From the NCBI RefSeq assembly GCF_040610475.1, contig NZ_JBEXMJ010000018.1, positions 1 through 64,000 on the forward strand: a DNA stretch of 64,000 bases, given 5' to 3'. Below, piece by piece: positions 41,238 to 50,011 of the stretch. The stretch's first letter is position 1, and each line of letters begins with the position of its first letter. Position numbers and translations under genes: made by a program. Below the pieces are notes generated by a model, which saw nothing but the letters and a program-made list of their open reading frames with translations, did not search any database and had not been told where the DNA came from. This stretch comes from Actinopolymorpha sp. NPDC004070. Its GTDB lineage: Bacteria > Actinomycetota > Actinomycetes > Propionibacteriales > Actinopolymorphaceae.

Positions 41238-43674
41238 GCCGGCTCCGCAAGGCCGCCTTGACGCCGGGTATCGCGTTCGGCGTCATGGACAGCTCGTCCA
41301 CGCCCATGCCGACCAGCCGGACCGCCGCGTCCGGTTCTCCCGCGAGCTCCCCGCACACGGCGACGTGCCGGCCGGCTGCCCGGGAGGCCTCGACCAGCGT
41401 TCCCAGCAGCCGCCACATCGCCTCGTGGCCGGGCTGGTAGAGGTCGCCCACCGCGTCGTTGGTCCGGTCGGCGGCCATGACGTACTGCGTGAGGTCGTTG
41501 CTCCCCACGCTCACGAAGTCGACCTCGGCGCATATCCGGTCGGCGACCAGGGCGGCCGCGGGCACCTCGACCATCACCCCGACCATCGCCGGCCGGGCGA
41601 ACGCCGTCCCCTCGGCTGCCAGCTCGCCTGCCGCCTCCTCGACCAGGAGCCGGAACCGCCGCGCCTCGGCGGCCGTCGTCACCATCGGCGCCATCAACCA
41701 GACCTCGCCATGCCCATACGCCGCGCGCAGCACCGCCCGCAACTGGGTCCGCAGCAGGTCCGGGTGCGCGAAGGCGTACCGCAGCCCGCGCTCCCCGAGC
41801 GGTCCGTGCCGCCACGGGTCGAGGTCCAGGGCGGGCAGCAGCTTGTCCCCGCCGACGTCCAGGGTGCGGACGACCGCGCGCCGGCCGCCGAGCTCGGCCA
41901 GGACCGCTCCCAGCTCCGCGGCCTGTTCGTCCTCACCGGGCAGGCGGGGCCGGTCGACGTAGAGGAGTTCGGTACGCAGCAGGCCGACCGCGTCGGCACC
42001 GGCGGCCACCGCGGCGCGCGCCTCGGCCGGGCCGCCGACGTTCGCGCTCACCGTCACCGGCGTGCCGTCCGCGCGCACCACCGTGCCCGCCGCCTCGGTG
42101 CGAGCCCGCTCCCGCTCGGCGGCGAGGTCGCGGGCGGACTGCCGGGCGGAGGCCAGCTCCGGCTCCGGTGGGTCCACTCGGAGTTCGCCGTTACGCGCGT
42201 CCAGAATCACCGGCGTTCCGTCCGCGACGTCCAGCACGTCCGGGCCGAGCCGGACCACCATCGGCAGGTCCAGGCCGCGGGCGAGGATCGCCGCGTGGGA
42301 CGTACGGCCGCCGCGCGCGACCGCCACGCCGGCCACCTCGGCCTCACCGAGGGCCGCGACGTCGGAGGGGAACACCTCCTCAGCGACCACCACGGCATGG
42401 GCGACATCCTCGGGTCGTACGGACGGCCGGACGTCCACGCCGAGGGCGCCGAGCACCGCCCGGCCGAGGTCCTCCACGTCGACCGCGCGCTCGGCGACCG
42501 GGTCCGCCCCACCGGCCAGCAGGTCGCGGGCCTCCAGCACCGACCGCCACCAGGCCACCTCCGCGGGCGTGGCCGCGTCGAGCTTCGCCTCCGCTCCGGC
42601 CAGCAGCGCGGGGTCGGCGAGCATGGCCTGGTGGGCACCGGCGATGTCGGCGCCGGACCCGCCGCCCGCGGCACGGCCGGCCAGCTCGGTGTTCACCCGG
42701 TCGACGGCGGCGGCCAGCCGGCGTCGCTCTGCCGCCGGGTCGTGTGCGCCGCCGGTGGAGGGCAGCCGGGGTTCGGTACGGCGCAGGTGCCGGACCGTCG
42801 CCACCACCAGGCCGGTCGAGGCGCCGATGCCGCGGAGCGTGCCGGGCTCGGGAGGTTCCGGTGATCCAGCCGGCGCCGGCTGGTCCGGTTGCTCCACCGG
42901 CACCGGTGCCGTCTCGTCCAGCTCACCGAATCCCTCGTCTGCCAGGGCGATCACCGCGTCCAGGGCCGCCCGAGCGTCCGCGCCGGCCGCGACGACCTCG
43001 ATCTCGGCGCCCACCCGCAGCCCCCGGGCGACCACCGCGAGCACGCCGGTCGCGTCCGCCCCGGGCTCCCCGGGCCGGCCGACCGTGACCCGCGCGTCGT
43101 ACTCCCGCACCAGACGGGCCAGCGCCGCCGCCGGCCGGGCGTGCAGGCCGGCCGAGTTGCGCAACGTCGTCCGCGCGCGTACCGCGCCCTCGGCCCGGTT
43201 CTCCGCCGGCTCCGAGGTCTCGGCCGCGCCCGCCTCGGCGGCAGGCGTGTACGCCTCCCGGGCCGCGGCGGCGACCTCGGCGAGGCCGGCGCCCCCGGCG
43301 GCGGTGGTCGCCGCCGCGACCGCGCCCTCCACCAGCGGCGCGTCGACCAGCAGCACCCGGGCGGTGTGGTCGGGGTCGAGCGTCTCCAGGACGAGTTCGG
43401 CGGTGAGTTGCGCGCTGCCCAGGTCGTACAGCACGACCACGCCGGAGTCACCGGACGAGTCCTGCGAGCCCTCGCCCGCAGCCGTCACCGCCTCCTGTAT
43501 CGCATCGAGAATCGCGTCGAAGCTGGTGCCCACCCCGCCGTCGCCGGTGCCCCCGACCGCGCGGATGTCCACCTCCGGCGCCATCTGGGCGGCGAGGGTG
43601 CGTACGCCCTCCGCGAGGGCGGCCACGTGCGCCACCAGAACGATCCCGACCTGGGCGACGGGCCCCTCAGGCAT
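41230..43674 (-). CDS. dhaM: DhaM-HPr-enzyme I fusion, phosphoryl donor for dihydroxyacetone kinase (814 aa)
   Basis: Three PTS modules in one chain. The EIIA-Man-like DhaM domain covers 1-145 with His16 (GIVLVAHVAALAEG). An HPr domain covers about 165-255 with His178 (NSAGLHARPAAALARL); the usual regulatory Ser46 region reads ATGVLAVVARGL. Enzyme I spans about 280-814 with His460 (ARGGRTSHAAILARGL) and the full PEP-binding barrel (VGSNDLTQYVMAADRTNDA, Cys774 in CGELAGEP). Escherichia coli DhaM stops after the first enzyme I domain. This protein should take phosphate from PEP and pass it to DhaL by itself. It is the last gene of dhaK-dhaL-dhaM. Confidence 0.92.
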   Translation of the reverse strand: MPEGPVAQVGIVLVAHVAALAEGVRTLAAQMAPEVDIRAVGGTGDGGVGTSFDAILDAIQEAVTAAGEGSQDSSGDSGVVVLYDLGSAQLTAELVLETLDPDHTARVLLVDAPLVEGAVAAATTAAGGAGLAEVAAAAREAYTPAAEAGAAETSEPAENRAEGAVRARTTLRNSAGLHARPAAALARLVREYDARVTVGRPGEPGADATGVLAVVARGLRVGAEIEVVAAGADARAALDAVIALADEGFGELDETAPVPVEQPDQPAPAGSPEPPEPGTLRGIGASTGLVVATVRHLRRTEPRLPSTGGAHDPAAERRRLAAAVDRVNTELAGRAAGGGSGADIAGAHQAMLADPALLAGAEAKLDAATPAEVAWWRSVLEARDLLAGGADPVAERAVDVEDLGRAVLGALGVDVRPSVRPEDVAHAVVVAEEVFPSDVAALGEAEVAGVAVARGGRTSHAAILARGLDLPMVVRLGPDVLDVADGTPVILDARNGELRVDPPEPELASARQSARDLAAERERARTEAAGTVVRADGTPVTVSANVGGPAEARAAVAAGADAVGLLRTELLYVDRPRLPGEDEQAAELGAVLAELGGRRAVVRTLDVGGDKLLPALDLDPWRHGPLGERGLRYAFAHPDLLRTQLRAVLRAAYGHGEVWLMAPMVTTAAEARRFRLLVEEAAGELAAEGTAFARPAMVGVMVEVPAAALVADRICAEVDFVSVGSNDLTQYVMAADRTNDAVGDLYQPGHEAMWRLLGTLVEASRAAGRHVAVCGELAGEPDAAVRLVGMGVDELSMTPNAIPGVKAALRSRLS

Positions 43675-43685
43675 CGCCGCCGCGC

Positions 43686-44339
43686 CTACGAGGAGTGGTC
43701 GGCGACGTCGGCGAACACCCGGAACAGCAGCGCCGACGACGTGGCGCCGGGGTCCTGGTGACCGGCGCTGCGCTCGCCGAGATAGCTCGCCCGGCCCTTG
43801 CGGGCGATCAGCGGGACGGTCGCCCGCATGCCCTCCTCGGCGGCGTCGGCCGCCGCGGCGAGCGCCTCCTGGGTAGAGCCGCCGGCATCGACGACGCGCT
43901 CGGCGGCCTGCACGGCCGGGTCCCAGGCGTCGACCATCGTCTTGTCGCCCACCTCGGCCTTCCCGCGCGCCACCACGCCGCCCAGGCCGGCCCGCAGGGC
44001 GCCCGCGACGTCGGCGGCACCGAGCACCTCGCGCCCCTTCACGCTGGTGGCCGCGCGCAGGAACGCCGTGCCGTACAACGGGCCGGCGGCTCCGCCGACC
44101 TTCGAGATCAGCGCGGTCGCCACCGTCTGGAGCACGTCGGCGGGCGTAGCCGGAACGGTATCGGCGAGGCGTGCGACCGCCGCCTTCATGCCGCGGTCGA
44201 GGTTCTCCCCGTGGTCGGCGTCGCCGATCGCGGCGTCGAGTTCGATGAGGTACGTACGGTTGGCGGCCACCACGGCCGCGTAGTCGGCGATCACCCGGAG
44301 CAGGTCCCGGGTGGTCATCGACACGTCATCGGAGGGCAT
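43686..44339 (-). CDS. dhaL: dihydroxyacetone kinase ADP-binding subunit (217 aa)
   Basis: DhaL holds a tightly bound ADP that is rephosphorylated by DhaM and transfers the phosphate to dihydroxyacetone on DhaK. Motifs: Mg/ADP site ELDAAIGDADHGENLDRGMK, SKVGGAAGPLYGTAFLRAA, GDKTMVDAWDPAVQAAERV, and the C-terminal RKGRASYLGERSAGHQDPGA. Start ATG 44339; an in-frame ATG at 44318 is possible. It is 6 bp after dhaK and 11 bp before dhaM, a tight operon. Confidence 0.93.
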   Translation of the reverse strand: MPSDDVSMTTRDLLRVIADYAAVVAANRTYLIELDAAIGDADHGENLDRGMKAAVARLADTVPATPADVLQTVATALISKVGGAAGPLYGTAFLRAATSVKGREVLGAADVAGALRAGLGGVVARGKAEVGDKTMVDAWDPAVQAAERVVDAGGSTQEALAAAADAAEEGMRATVPLIARKGRASYLGERSAGHQDPGATSSALLFRVFADVADHSS

Positions 44340-44345
44340 GCGGTG

Positions 44346-45347
44346 TCACCGTCCCCAGCGCAGGGCGGGCGTGTGCACGGGTGCGTCCCACAGGTCGATC
44401 ATCTCCTCGTCCAGGCGGAGCAACGTGATCGACATGCCCGGCATCTCCAGCGAGGTGATGTAGTTGCCGACCAGCCGCCGCTCGACGGCGATGCCGCGCT
44501 GGGCCAGCACCTTCTCGGCGTGCGCGTAGGCGATGTAGAGCTCCATCAGCGGGGTGCCGCCCATGCCGTTGACGAACAGCAGCGTCCGGTCGCCGGACTC
44601 GAACGGCATGTCCTCCACGATCGGGGCCAGCAGGCGTTCCACGATCGCGTTCGCGGGCTCCAGCGGCACGCGTTCGCGGCCGGGTTCGCCGTGGATCCCG
44701 ATGCCGATCTCCATCTCGTCCGGCCCGAGTTCGAACGTCGGCTTGCCGGCGTGCGGTACCGTGCAGGACCCCAGCGCCATCCCCATGCTGCCGACGTTGT
44801 CGTTCACCCGGCGGCACAGCGCGGCCACCGAGGCCAGGTCGTCATCGCGCTCGGCGGCCGCACCGACGATCTTCTCCGCGAGCACCGTGCCGCCGACCCC
44901 GCGCCGCCCGGCGGTGTAGAGGCTGTCGCGGACCGCCACGTCGTCGTCGATCACCACCGCGGCCACCTCGACGCCCTCCGCCGCTGCGAGCTCGGCGGCG
45001 GTCTCGAAGTTCAGTACGTCGCCGGTGTAGTTCTTCACGATGTGGAGTACGCCCGCACCACCGTCCACCGCCTTCGTCGCGGCGAGGATCGGGTCCGGCG
45101 TCGGTGAGGTGAACACCGGCCCGGGGCAGGCCGCGTCGAGCATGCCGTACCCCACGAATCCGACGTGCAGGGGTTCGTGCCCACTGCCGCCGCCGGAGAC
45201 GACGCCGACCTTCCCCGGGCGGGGCGCCTCCGCCGCCACCACGTAGTCGGGGTCCAGATGGACGCTCACGATGTCGCCGTGCGCGGCGGCCAGGCCGGTC
45301 AGTGCCTCCGCGACGACGTTCGCCGGATCGTTGATGATCTTCTTCAT
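44346..45347 (-). CDS. dhaK: dihydroxyacetone kinase substrate-binding subunit (333 aa)
   Basis: DhaK binds dihydroxyacetone covalently as a hemiaminal. His219 in [11 protein letters not shown] is the substrate-linking histidine, and [16 protein letters not shown] (His57) is the second active-site element. [17 protein letters not shown] and [20 protein letters not shown] are further family signatures. It is first in the dhaK-dhaL-dhaM operon, which makes dihydroxyacetone phosphate at the expense of PEP. No DhaR-type regulator is adjacent. A GGGAGGGTGC stretch upstream serves as ribosome binding site. Confidence 0.95.
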   Translation of the reverse strand: MKKIINDPANVVAEALTGLAAAHGDIVSVHLDPDYVVAAEAPRPGKVGVVSGGGSGHEPLHVGFVGYGMLDAACPGPVFTSPTPDPILAATKAVDGGAGVLHIVKNYTGDVLNFETAAELAAAEGVEVAAVVIDDDVAVRDSLYTAGRRGVGGTVLAEKIVGAAAERDDDLASVAALCRRVNDNVGSMGMALGSCTVPHAGKPTFELGPDEMEIGIGIHGEPGRERVPLEPANAIVERLLAPIVEDMPFESGDRTLLFVNGMGGTPLMELYIAYAHAEKVLAQRGIAVERRLVGNYITSLEMPGMSITLLRLDEEMIDLWDAPVHTPALRWGR

Positions 45348-45568
45348 CCCCGCACCCTCCCACTGTGCAGTCTCGGCGTCACCCCGTTCGGTCCCACCGG
45401 GTGCCTACTGAGCGCCTACGGGGTGTCCACCGGTTTGGTCCTACCCGAGCGCCCCGCCGCCGACCCCTGGCCAGGACGGAGCCTGGCCACGGGGCAGCGC
45501 CAGGCGACGATTCGGCCTACGGTGAAGACACCCAGCGCTTCTGCCCGGTCACCCGCAGGAGGCACCAC

Positions 45569-45574
45569 TACACT
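45569..45574 (+). promoter_or_regulatory. -10 box TACACT before the VapB-like gene
   Basis: TACACT lies 8 nt before GTG 45583 in the divergent spacer from dhaK. A possible ribosome binding site (GCAGGAGGC) lies further upstream, before this box, and would not be in a leaderless transcript. Confidence 0.4.
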
Positions 45575-45582
45575 GCCCAACC

Positions 45583-45879
45583 GTGATCTTCAAGCGCGTC
45601 GGCGACGGACGCCCCTATCCCGAGCACGGCACGACCCAACGCGAGTGGGCCGCGCTGCCGCCGCGCCCGATCCGGCTGGACCAGTTGGTCACGACGAAAC
45701 GCACCCTCGACCTGGACACCCTCCTCGCGGAGGACTCCACCTACTACGGAGATCTCTTCGCCCACGTGGTCGAATACCAGAACGAGCTGTATCTCGAGGA
45801 CGGCTTGCACCGGGCACTGCGAGCCGCCCTGCACCAGCGCATGGTGTTGCACGCCCGCGTGCTTCGGCTCAAGGGCTGA
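45583..45879 (+). CDS. conserved VapB-antitoxin-annotated small protein (98 aa)
   Basis: A short protein widely conserved in actinobacteria (MIFKRVGDGRPYPEHGTTQR, then RPIRLDQLVTTKRTLDLDTL, LLAEDSTYYGDLFAHVVEYQ, LYLEDGLHRALRAALHQRMV). Homologues are often labelled type II antitoxin of the VapB family, but no PIN-domain toxin is adjacent, so that label is doubtful. It pairs with a LytR_C protein gene 29 bp downstream, an arrangement also remembered from streptomycetes. Real role unknown. Confidence 0.7.
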   Translation: MIFKRVGDGRPYPEHGTTQREWAALPPRPIRLDQLVTTKRTLDLDTLLAEDSTYYGDLFAHVVEYQNELYLEDGLHRALRAALHQRMVLHARVLRLKG

Positions 45880-45908
45880 GGATTTCCCGAACGGGGAAGG
45901 GGGCGCAC

Positions 45909-46481
45909 ATGACGTGGGACGAGACCGCCGAGCTACGCCGGGCCCGGCGCCGGCGCCGGCGGAAGATCCGCGGCCCCCTCACGCTGGTCGTCCTTCTCGG
46001 CCTCGTCGCCGCGGCCGGGTGGTTCGGCTGGCACTCGGCCCTCAAGGCGATCCCCGGCGCGGGGCCGGACCTCGTGTGCAGCACACCCGCGCCCGGCCAG
46101 AAGCAGCGGATCTCGGCCACCACGGTGGTCGTCAACGTCTACAACGCGAGCAAGATCGGTGGACTCGCGGAGCGTACGGCGACCGACCTGCGCCAGCGCG
46201 GCTTCACCGTCGGCACCGTGGCCAACGACCCGAAGAAGGCCAAGGTGAAGGTCGCGGAGGTTCGCGGCCGGGCCAAGGACGCGCCGGAGGTCCTCCTGGT
46301 CGCCGCCCAGGTCGCCAAGGAGAAGATCAGCGTGGACGACCGGCCCGACGCGAGCGTCGACCTGGTCCTCGGCACCGACTTCCACGGCCTCGTCACCAAG
46401 GCGCCGACGGCGATGGACGTCTCCACCACCGTGCCGGTCTGTGCGAAGCCCAGTCCCACGCCGGGCGGCGTCGCCGGCTGA
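45909..46481 (+). CDS. membrane-anchored LytR C-terminal domain protein (190 aa)
   Basis: A basic N-terminus (ARRRRRRKIRG) and one membrane helix (residues 21-40, LTLVVLLGLVAAAGWFGWH) anchor an extracellular LytR_C domain (TTVVVNVYNASKIGGLAERT, TDLRQRGFTVGTVANDPKKA, VRGRAKDAPEVLLVAAQV). LytR_C domains accompany LCP cell-wall ligases; here there is no catalytic LCP domain. ATG 45909 follows a GGGGAAGGGGG stretch. It is co-directional with the VapB-like gene. Confidence 0.85.
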   Translation: MTWDETAELRRARRRRRRKIRGPLTLVVLLGLVAAAGWFGWHSALKAIPGAGPDLVCSTPAPGQKQRISATTVVVNVYNASKIGGLAERTATDLRQRGFTVGTVANDPKKAKVKVAEVRGRAKDAPEVLLVAAQVAKEKISVDDRPDASVDLVLGTDFHGLVTKAPTAMDVSTTVPVCAKPSPTPGGVAG

Positions 46482-46496
46482 CCAGGGCCGGCGTGA

Positions 46497-48032
46497 TCAG
46501 GGCCGGCGGACCCACCGCATCCGCGAGGAGGCGGTCGGCTGGTGACCTTCCAGCCACCCCGCCAGCCGGCCCGAACGGCTCACCGACCGCAGCCGGCGTT
46601 CGGTGGCCTCGCGTACCCGGCGCGGAGCGACCACGAGCAGGTCGTCGCCGACCTTCAGGGGGGTACGCAACCCTGGCACCAGGCTGCGGCCCTCCCGGAC
46701 CACCAGCGCCACCGACGCTCCCTCGGGCAGCCGCAGCTCTCCCACCTCGACGTTGGCCAGCTGCGACCGGGGCAGGATCCGGATCTGCAGCAGGTCGGCG
46801 TCCAGGCGTTCCAGCGGCGCGGCCTCCACGTCGAGGTCCCGCACCTCGTCCTCACCGCCGATCCGCAGCACCCGGCCCACCCACGGCAACGTCGGCGCCT
46901 GCACCAGCGTGAACACCACGACCAGGACGAAGACCACGTTGAACAACCGGTCGGCGCGCTCCAGCCCGGCCGCCAGCGGGATCGTGGCCAGCACGATCGG
47001 CACCGCACCACGCAACCCCGCCCAGGCGAGGAACAACTGGTCGGGTATCCGCGGCCGGAACGGCAGCATCGACACGAACACCGACAGCGGCCGGGCCACG
47101 AAGGTCAGCGCGAGCCCGGCGACCAGGCCGGCCAGCACGTCGTTCCAGTCCAGCCGGCTCGGCCAGGCGAGCAGCCCGAGCATCACGAACAGCCCGATCT
47201 GGGCCAGCCACGCGAGGCCCTCCACGAAGGACCGCGTGGTCGGCCGGTGCGGAAGCTCGGCGTTGCCGAGGACGAGGGACGCGACGTAGACGGCGGCGAA
47301 ACCGCTGCAGTGCACGAACGAGGTGAAGGCGTACGCCAGCACCGCGAACGACACCACCGCCAGCGGGTACAGGCCCGACGACGGCAGCGCCACCCGGCGC
47401 AGCAGCCACGCGCCGCCCCACCCGATGAGGAACCCGAACACCGTGCCGCCGGCGAGTTCGCCCGCGATCAGCCCGACGATGCGGGGTAGGCCCTCCTCCG
47501 CGAACGCCGTGGAGCTGAGCAGGGTGACCAGCAGGACGGTCGGGGCGTCGTTCAGCCCGGACTCGGCTTCCAGGACCCCGGCCAGCCGGCGGGGCAAGGG
47601 GACCTTCCGCAGCACCGAGAACACCGCTGCCGCGTCGGTGGGCGAGGTGACGGCGCCGAGGAGCAGGGACAGCCGCCAGCCGAAGCCGAGCGTGCCGTGC
47701 ACGATCACCGCCACCACGAGCACGCTGACCGCGACTCCGACGGTGGCGAGGACGAGCCCGGGCAGCATCGACCCGCGTACCTCGGCCCACCGGGTCGTGA
47801 GACCGCCCTCGGTGAGAATGATCACCAGGGCGGCGAAGCCGAGGGCGTGGGCGAGCTGGGCGTCGTCGAACCGGACGCCGAGCCCCGCCTCGCCGAGGGC
47901 GACGCCCATCGCGAGGTAGATCAGCAGGCTGGGGAACCCGAACCGCACCGAGGCCCGGACGGCGAGGATCGCCAGCAGCAGAACCAGGGCGCCGTACAGC
48001 AGGAAGTCGTTGAGCTCGGCGACAGTGATCAT
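46497..48032 (-). CDS. K+(Na+)/H+ antiporter, CPA1 NhaP2/CvrA type (511 aa)
   Basis: About twelve membrane segments of the Na_H_exchanger family, with LLLGAVTSPTDAAAVFSVLR and AVLEAESGLNDAPTVLLVTL carrying the conserved Asp residues of the ion path, and WAGLRGAVPIVLATIPLAAG in the last helices. A cytoplasmic TrkA_C (RCK_C) domain at about 400-490 (DLLQIRILPRSQLANVEVGE, KVGDDLLVVAPRRVREATER) suggests regulation by ligand or nucleotide. ATG 48032 has a GGAGGTG site. Monocistronic downstream of tRNA-Ser(CGA). Confidence 0.88.
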   Translation of the reverse strand: MITVAELNDFLLYGALVLLLAILAVRASVRFGFPSLLIYLAMGVALGEAGLGVRFDDAQLAHALGFAALVIILTEGGLTTRWAEVRGSMLPGLVLATVGVAVSVLVVAVIVHGTLGFGWRLSLLLGAVTSPTDAAAVFSVLRKVPLPRRLAGVLEAESGLNDAPTVLLVTLLSSTAFAEEGLPRIVGLIAGELAGGTVFGFLIGWGGAWLLRRVALPSSGLYPLAVVSFAVLAYAFTSFVHCSGFAAVYVASLVLGNAELPHRPTTRSFVEGLAWLAQIGLFVMLGLLAWPSRLDWNDVLAGLVAGLALTFVARPLSVFVSMLPFRPRIPDQLFLAWAGLRGAVPIVLATIPLAAGLERADRLFNVVFVLVVVFTLVQAPTLPWVGRVLRIGGEDEVRDLDVEAAPLERLDADLLQIRILPRSQLANVEVGELRLPEGASVALVVREGRSLVPGLRTPLKVGDDLLVVAPRRVREATERRLRSVSRSGRLAGWLEGHQPTASSRMRWVRRP

Positions 48033-48082
48033 CGCCGGCACCTCCCCCCGCCCCCGATGGCTTCTTTCGTTGCCAATGCCAA

Positions 48083-48119
48083 AGGGCCTGGGCACGTCAG
48101 GTGCTCGTGCCCAGGCCCT
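48083..48119 (-). terminator. hairpin terminator of tRNA-Ser(CGA)
   Basis: A perfect 14-bp stem (AGGGCCTGGGCACG and its complement) with a 9-nt loop lies 8 bp after the tRNA on the minus strand, followed by TT. It also separates the tRNA from the antiporter gene. Confidence 0.7.
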
Positions 48120-48126
48120 CCTGCTG

Positions 48127-48211
48127 CGGTGGCGGTGGGATTTGAACCCACGGAGGGTTGCCCCTCACACGCTTTCGAGGCGTGCTCCTTCGGCCGCTCG
48201 GACACGCCACC
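48127..48211 (-). tRNA. tRNA-Ser (anticodon CGA)
   Basis: Class II tRNA on the minus strand. Acceptor GGTGGCG pairs with CGCCACC, anticodon stem CACGC/GCGTG with loop CTCGAAA (anticodon CGA), long variable arm, and T-arm GTGGG-TTCAAAT-CCCAC. CCA is not encoded. It reads UCG and lies 35 bp downstream of tadA. Confidence 0.92.
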
Positions 48212-48245
48212 GCCGGGTAGGTTACCGGACGAGGTGGCAGCCGCC

Positions 48246-48683
48246 TCACACGCCCCGGCGAGCGGCGAAGAACCGCCGCAGCACGTCACCGCACTCCTGC
48301 GCGAGCACGCCCCCGACCACCTGCGGCCGGTGGTTGAGCCGGCGGTCGCGTACGACGTCCCACAGCGAGCCGACGGCGCCGGCCTTGTCGTCGTACGCAC
48401 CGAACACCACCTGGTCGACCCGGGCCTGCACCAGCGCACCCGCGCACATCGTGCAGGGCTCGAGGGTGACGACGAGGGTGCATCCGGAAAGACGCCACTC
48501 ACCACGTCGCACGGCGGCCTCCCGGATCGCCAGCACCTCGGCGTGGGCGGTGGGGTCGCCGGTCGCCTCCCGTGCGTTGCGCCCCCGGCCGAGCACGGCG
48601 CCGTCGGGGCCGAGGACGACGCAGCCGACGGGTACGTCACCGGTGTCCGGAGCCAGCGCGGCCTCGCCGAGGGCGGCCCGCAT
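48246..48683 (-). CDS. tadA: tRNA-specific adenosine-34 deaminase (145 aa)
   Basis: Converts A34 to inosine in tRNA-Arg(ACG). Zinc-dependent deaminase motifs: His47-Ala-Glu49 (PTAHAEVLAIREA) with Glu49 as proton shuttle, and PCTMC with Cys77 and Cys80. GCVVLGPDGAVLGRGRNARE is the substrate-loop strand. The ATG at 48683 follows GGGAGGA. It is 20 bp after the associated-protein gene on the same strand. Confidence 0.93.
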   Translation of the reverse strand: MRAALGEAALAPDTGDVPVGCVVLGPDGAVLGRGRNAREATGDPTAHAEVLAIREAAVRRGEWRLSGCTLVVTLEPCTMCAGALVQARVDQVVFGAYDDKAGAVGSLWDVVRDRRLNHRPQVVGGVLAQECGDVLRRFFAARRGV

Positions 48684-48703
48684 CGGGTCCTCCCACCCGG
48701 AGC

Positions 48704-49240
48704 TCAGCGGACGGCCTCGAGCGCCTCGGCGAATCCCAGGCGTTCGGCGAGGAACGTCACCGCCGCCGAGGGGGGCGTGCCGATCGCCGCCGCCAGCCGG
48801 TTGAGGTCCTCGGCCCGGATGCCGAGGTCGTCCAGCAGACCGGCCTCGCCGATGGGCTCGGCCGGCAGCTCCACCGGCTCGTCCTCGTCCTCGTCGAGGT
48901 CGGTGGCCGGCACCACCGGCAGGTCGGCACCCGCGTCACCGGCGACCACCGCGGCGAGCCGGTGTTCCTCCACCAACTCGCTCACCAGCGCCTCACCGAC
49001 CGGTGAGCGGAGCGTCTCGGCTCCGTCGGACACGTACACCCTGGGTTCCTCGTCGCCTTCCACCCTCACGACGGCGAACCAGTTCTCCTCCTCGACGAGG
49101 ACCAGGACGTTCTCGTCGTCGGACTCGACGTCCTGTACCGCGTCGACCACGTCCTCCACGGTCTCCACGTCGTCGAGGTCGGTCTCACTCGCCACCCACT
49201 CGTCCCCACTGCGGGCGAACGCCGCCGCGAAGTACGACAC
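48704..49240 (-). CDS. tRNA adenosine deaminase-associated protein (178 aa)
   Basis: Acidic protein of a family named only for its position next to tadA: MSYFAAAFARSGDEWVASET, then VLVLVEEENWFAVVRVEGDE, PRVYVSDGAETLRSPVGEAL, an Asp/Glu-rich linker, and a C-terminal helical end LDDLGIRAEDLNRLAAAIGT. No catalytic motif. The role is unknown; the acidic surface and neighbourhood suggest an accessory to TadA, but this is not shown. Directly upstream of tadA. Confidence 0.85.
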   Translation of the reverse strand: MSYFAAAFARSGDEWVASETDLDDVETVEDVVDAVQDVESDDENVLVLVEEENWFAVVRVEGDEEPRVYVSDGAETLRSPVGEALVSELVEEHRLAAVVAGDAGADLPVVPATDLDEDEDEPVELPAEPIGEAGLLDDLGIRAEDLNRLAAAIGTPPSAAVTFLAERLGFAEALEAVR

Positions 49241-49370
49241 CGCGCACCATTCCTTCGAGTTCTCGATCTGCGCCTACGGCTTGTCTGGACCTGTCTTTCG
49301 CCGGGGTCCGCGATCGAAACCTACGGTCGCGGTCCGCGACGGTGTCAGTTGGCCGGCATGATCAGTATGG

Positions 49371-49877
49371 TCAGCCGACCGAGGCCTCGACCGCCCGCTG
49401 GAACGCCGGACCGTAGCCCAGGCGCTCGGCGATCTTGGACAGCATCTCGTCGGGGTAGAGGTCGAGGTCGTCACACAGGGCGCCCATCTCCATCGCGGCC
49501 ATGCCGAGGTCGGCCACGATGGTGAGATCGCCCGCGGGTTGTGCCTGGTCCTCGTCGTCCTCGTCGATGGGGACCGGAAGCGCGAGTTCGTCGAGGACCT
49601 CCCGGGCCAGCGGCCAGTCCGTCGCCGCGGTTACATCGGACAGGAGGTAACGGACCTCGTCGCCCACGACCCGGACCAGGATGAAGAAGTCGTCGTCGAC
49701 CGAGACCGAGCCGATACAGCCGATGTCGCCCTGCATCTGGCGCAGCGTGCGTACGAACGTGTCGAGGTCACGCGCCGCCGTGGTCGCCAGTGACGACACC
49801 CGCCAGCAGCCCTCCTCGAGGTAGGTGACCACCGCGAAGTCGATCGCCGTAGCACTGTCGTCGGCCATGTAGGGCAT
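49371..49877 (-). CDS. second tRNA adenosine deaminase-associated-type protein (168 aa)
   Basis: Same layout as the next gene downstream: FAVVTYLEEGCWRVSSLATT, FFILVRVVGDEVRYLLSDVT, an acidic linker (PIDEDDEDQ), and a C-terminal helical module (LGMAAMEMGALCDDLDLYPD, KIAERLGYGPAFQRAVEA). It is a diverged paralogue, separated by 130 bp. ATG 49877 or 49868 are both possible starts. Function unknown. Confidence 0.8.
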   Translation of the reverse strand: MPYMADDSATAIDFAVVTYLEEGCWRVSSLATTAARDLDTFVRTLRQMQGDIGCIGSVSVDDDFFILVRVVGDEVRYLLSDVTAATDWPLAREVLDELALPVPIDEDDEDQAQPAGDLTIVADLGMAAMEMGALCDDLDLYPDEMLSKIAERLGYGPAFQRAVEASVG

Positions 49878-50011
49878 GGTGGCAGACCCGCGGGAAAATG
49901 CACCGGCTTTTCCCGGCCTTTGTTCGCCCGATCCGTGCCTTTTCGCCGAAGTTCCACCGAACCCGGACCGCCGGTGCCCGGCCGGGCGGCACGTGACGCG
50001 TCCGGTGGCTC

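Noticed and set aside
45583..45879. Toxin-antitoxin locus
   Set aside because: No toxin gene is adjacent; the neighbour is a LytR_C cell-envelope protein.
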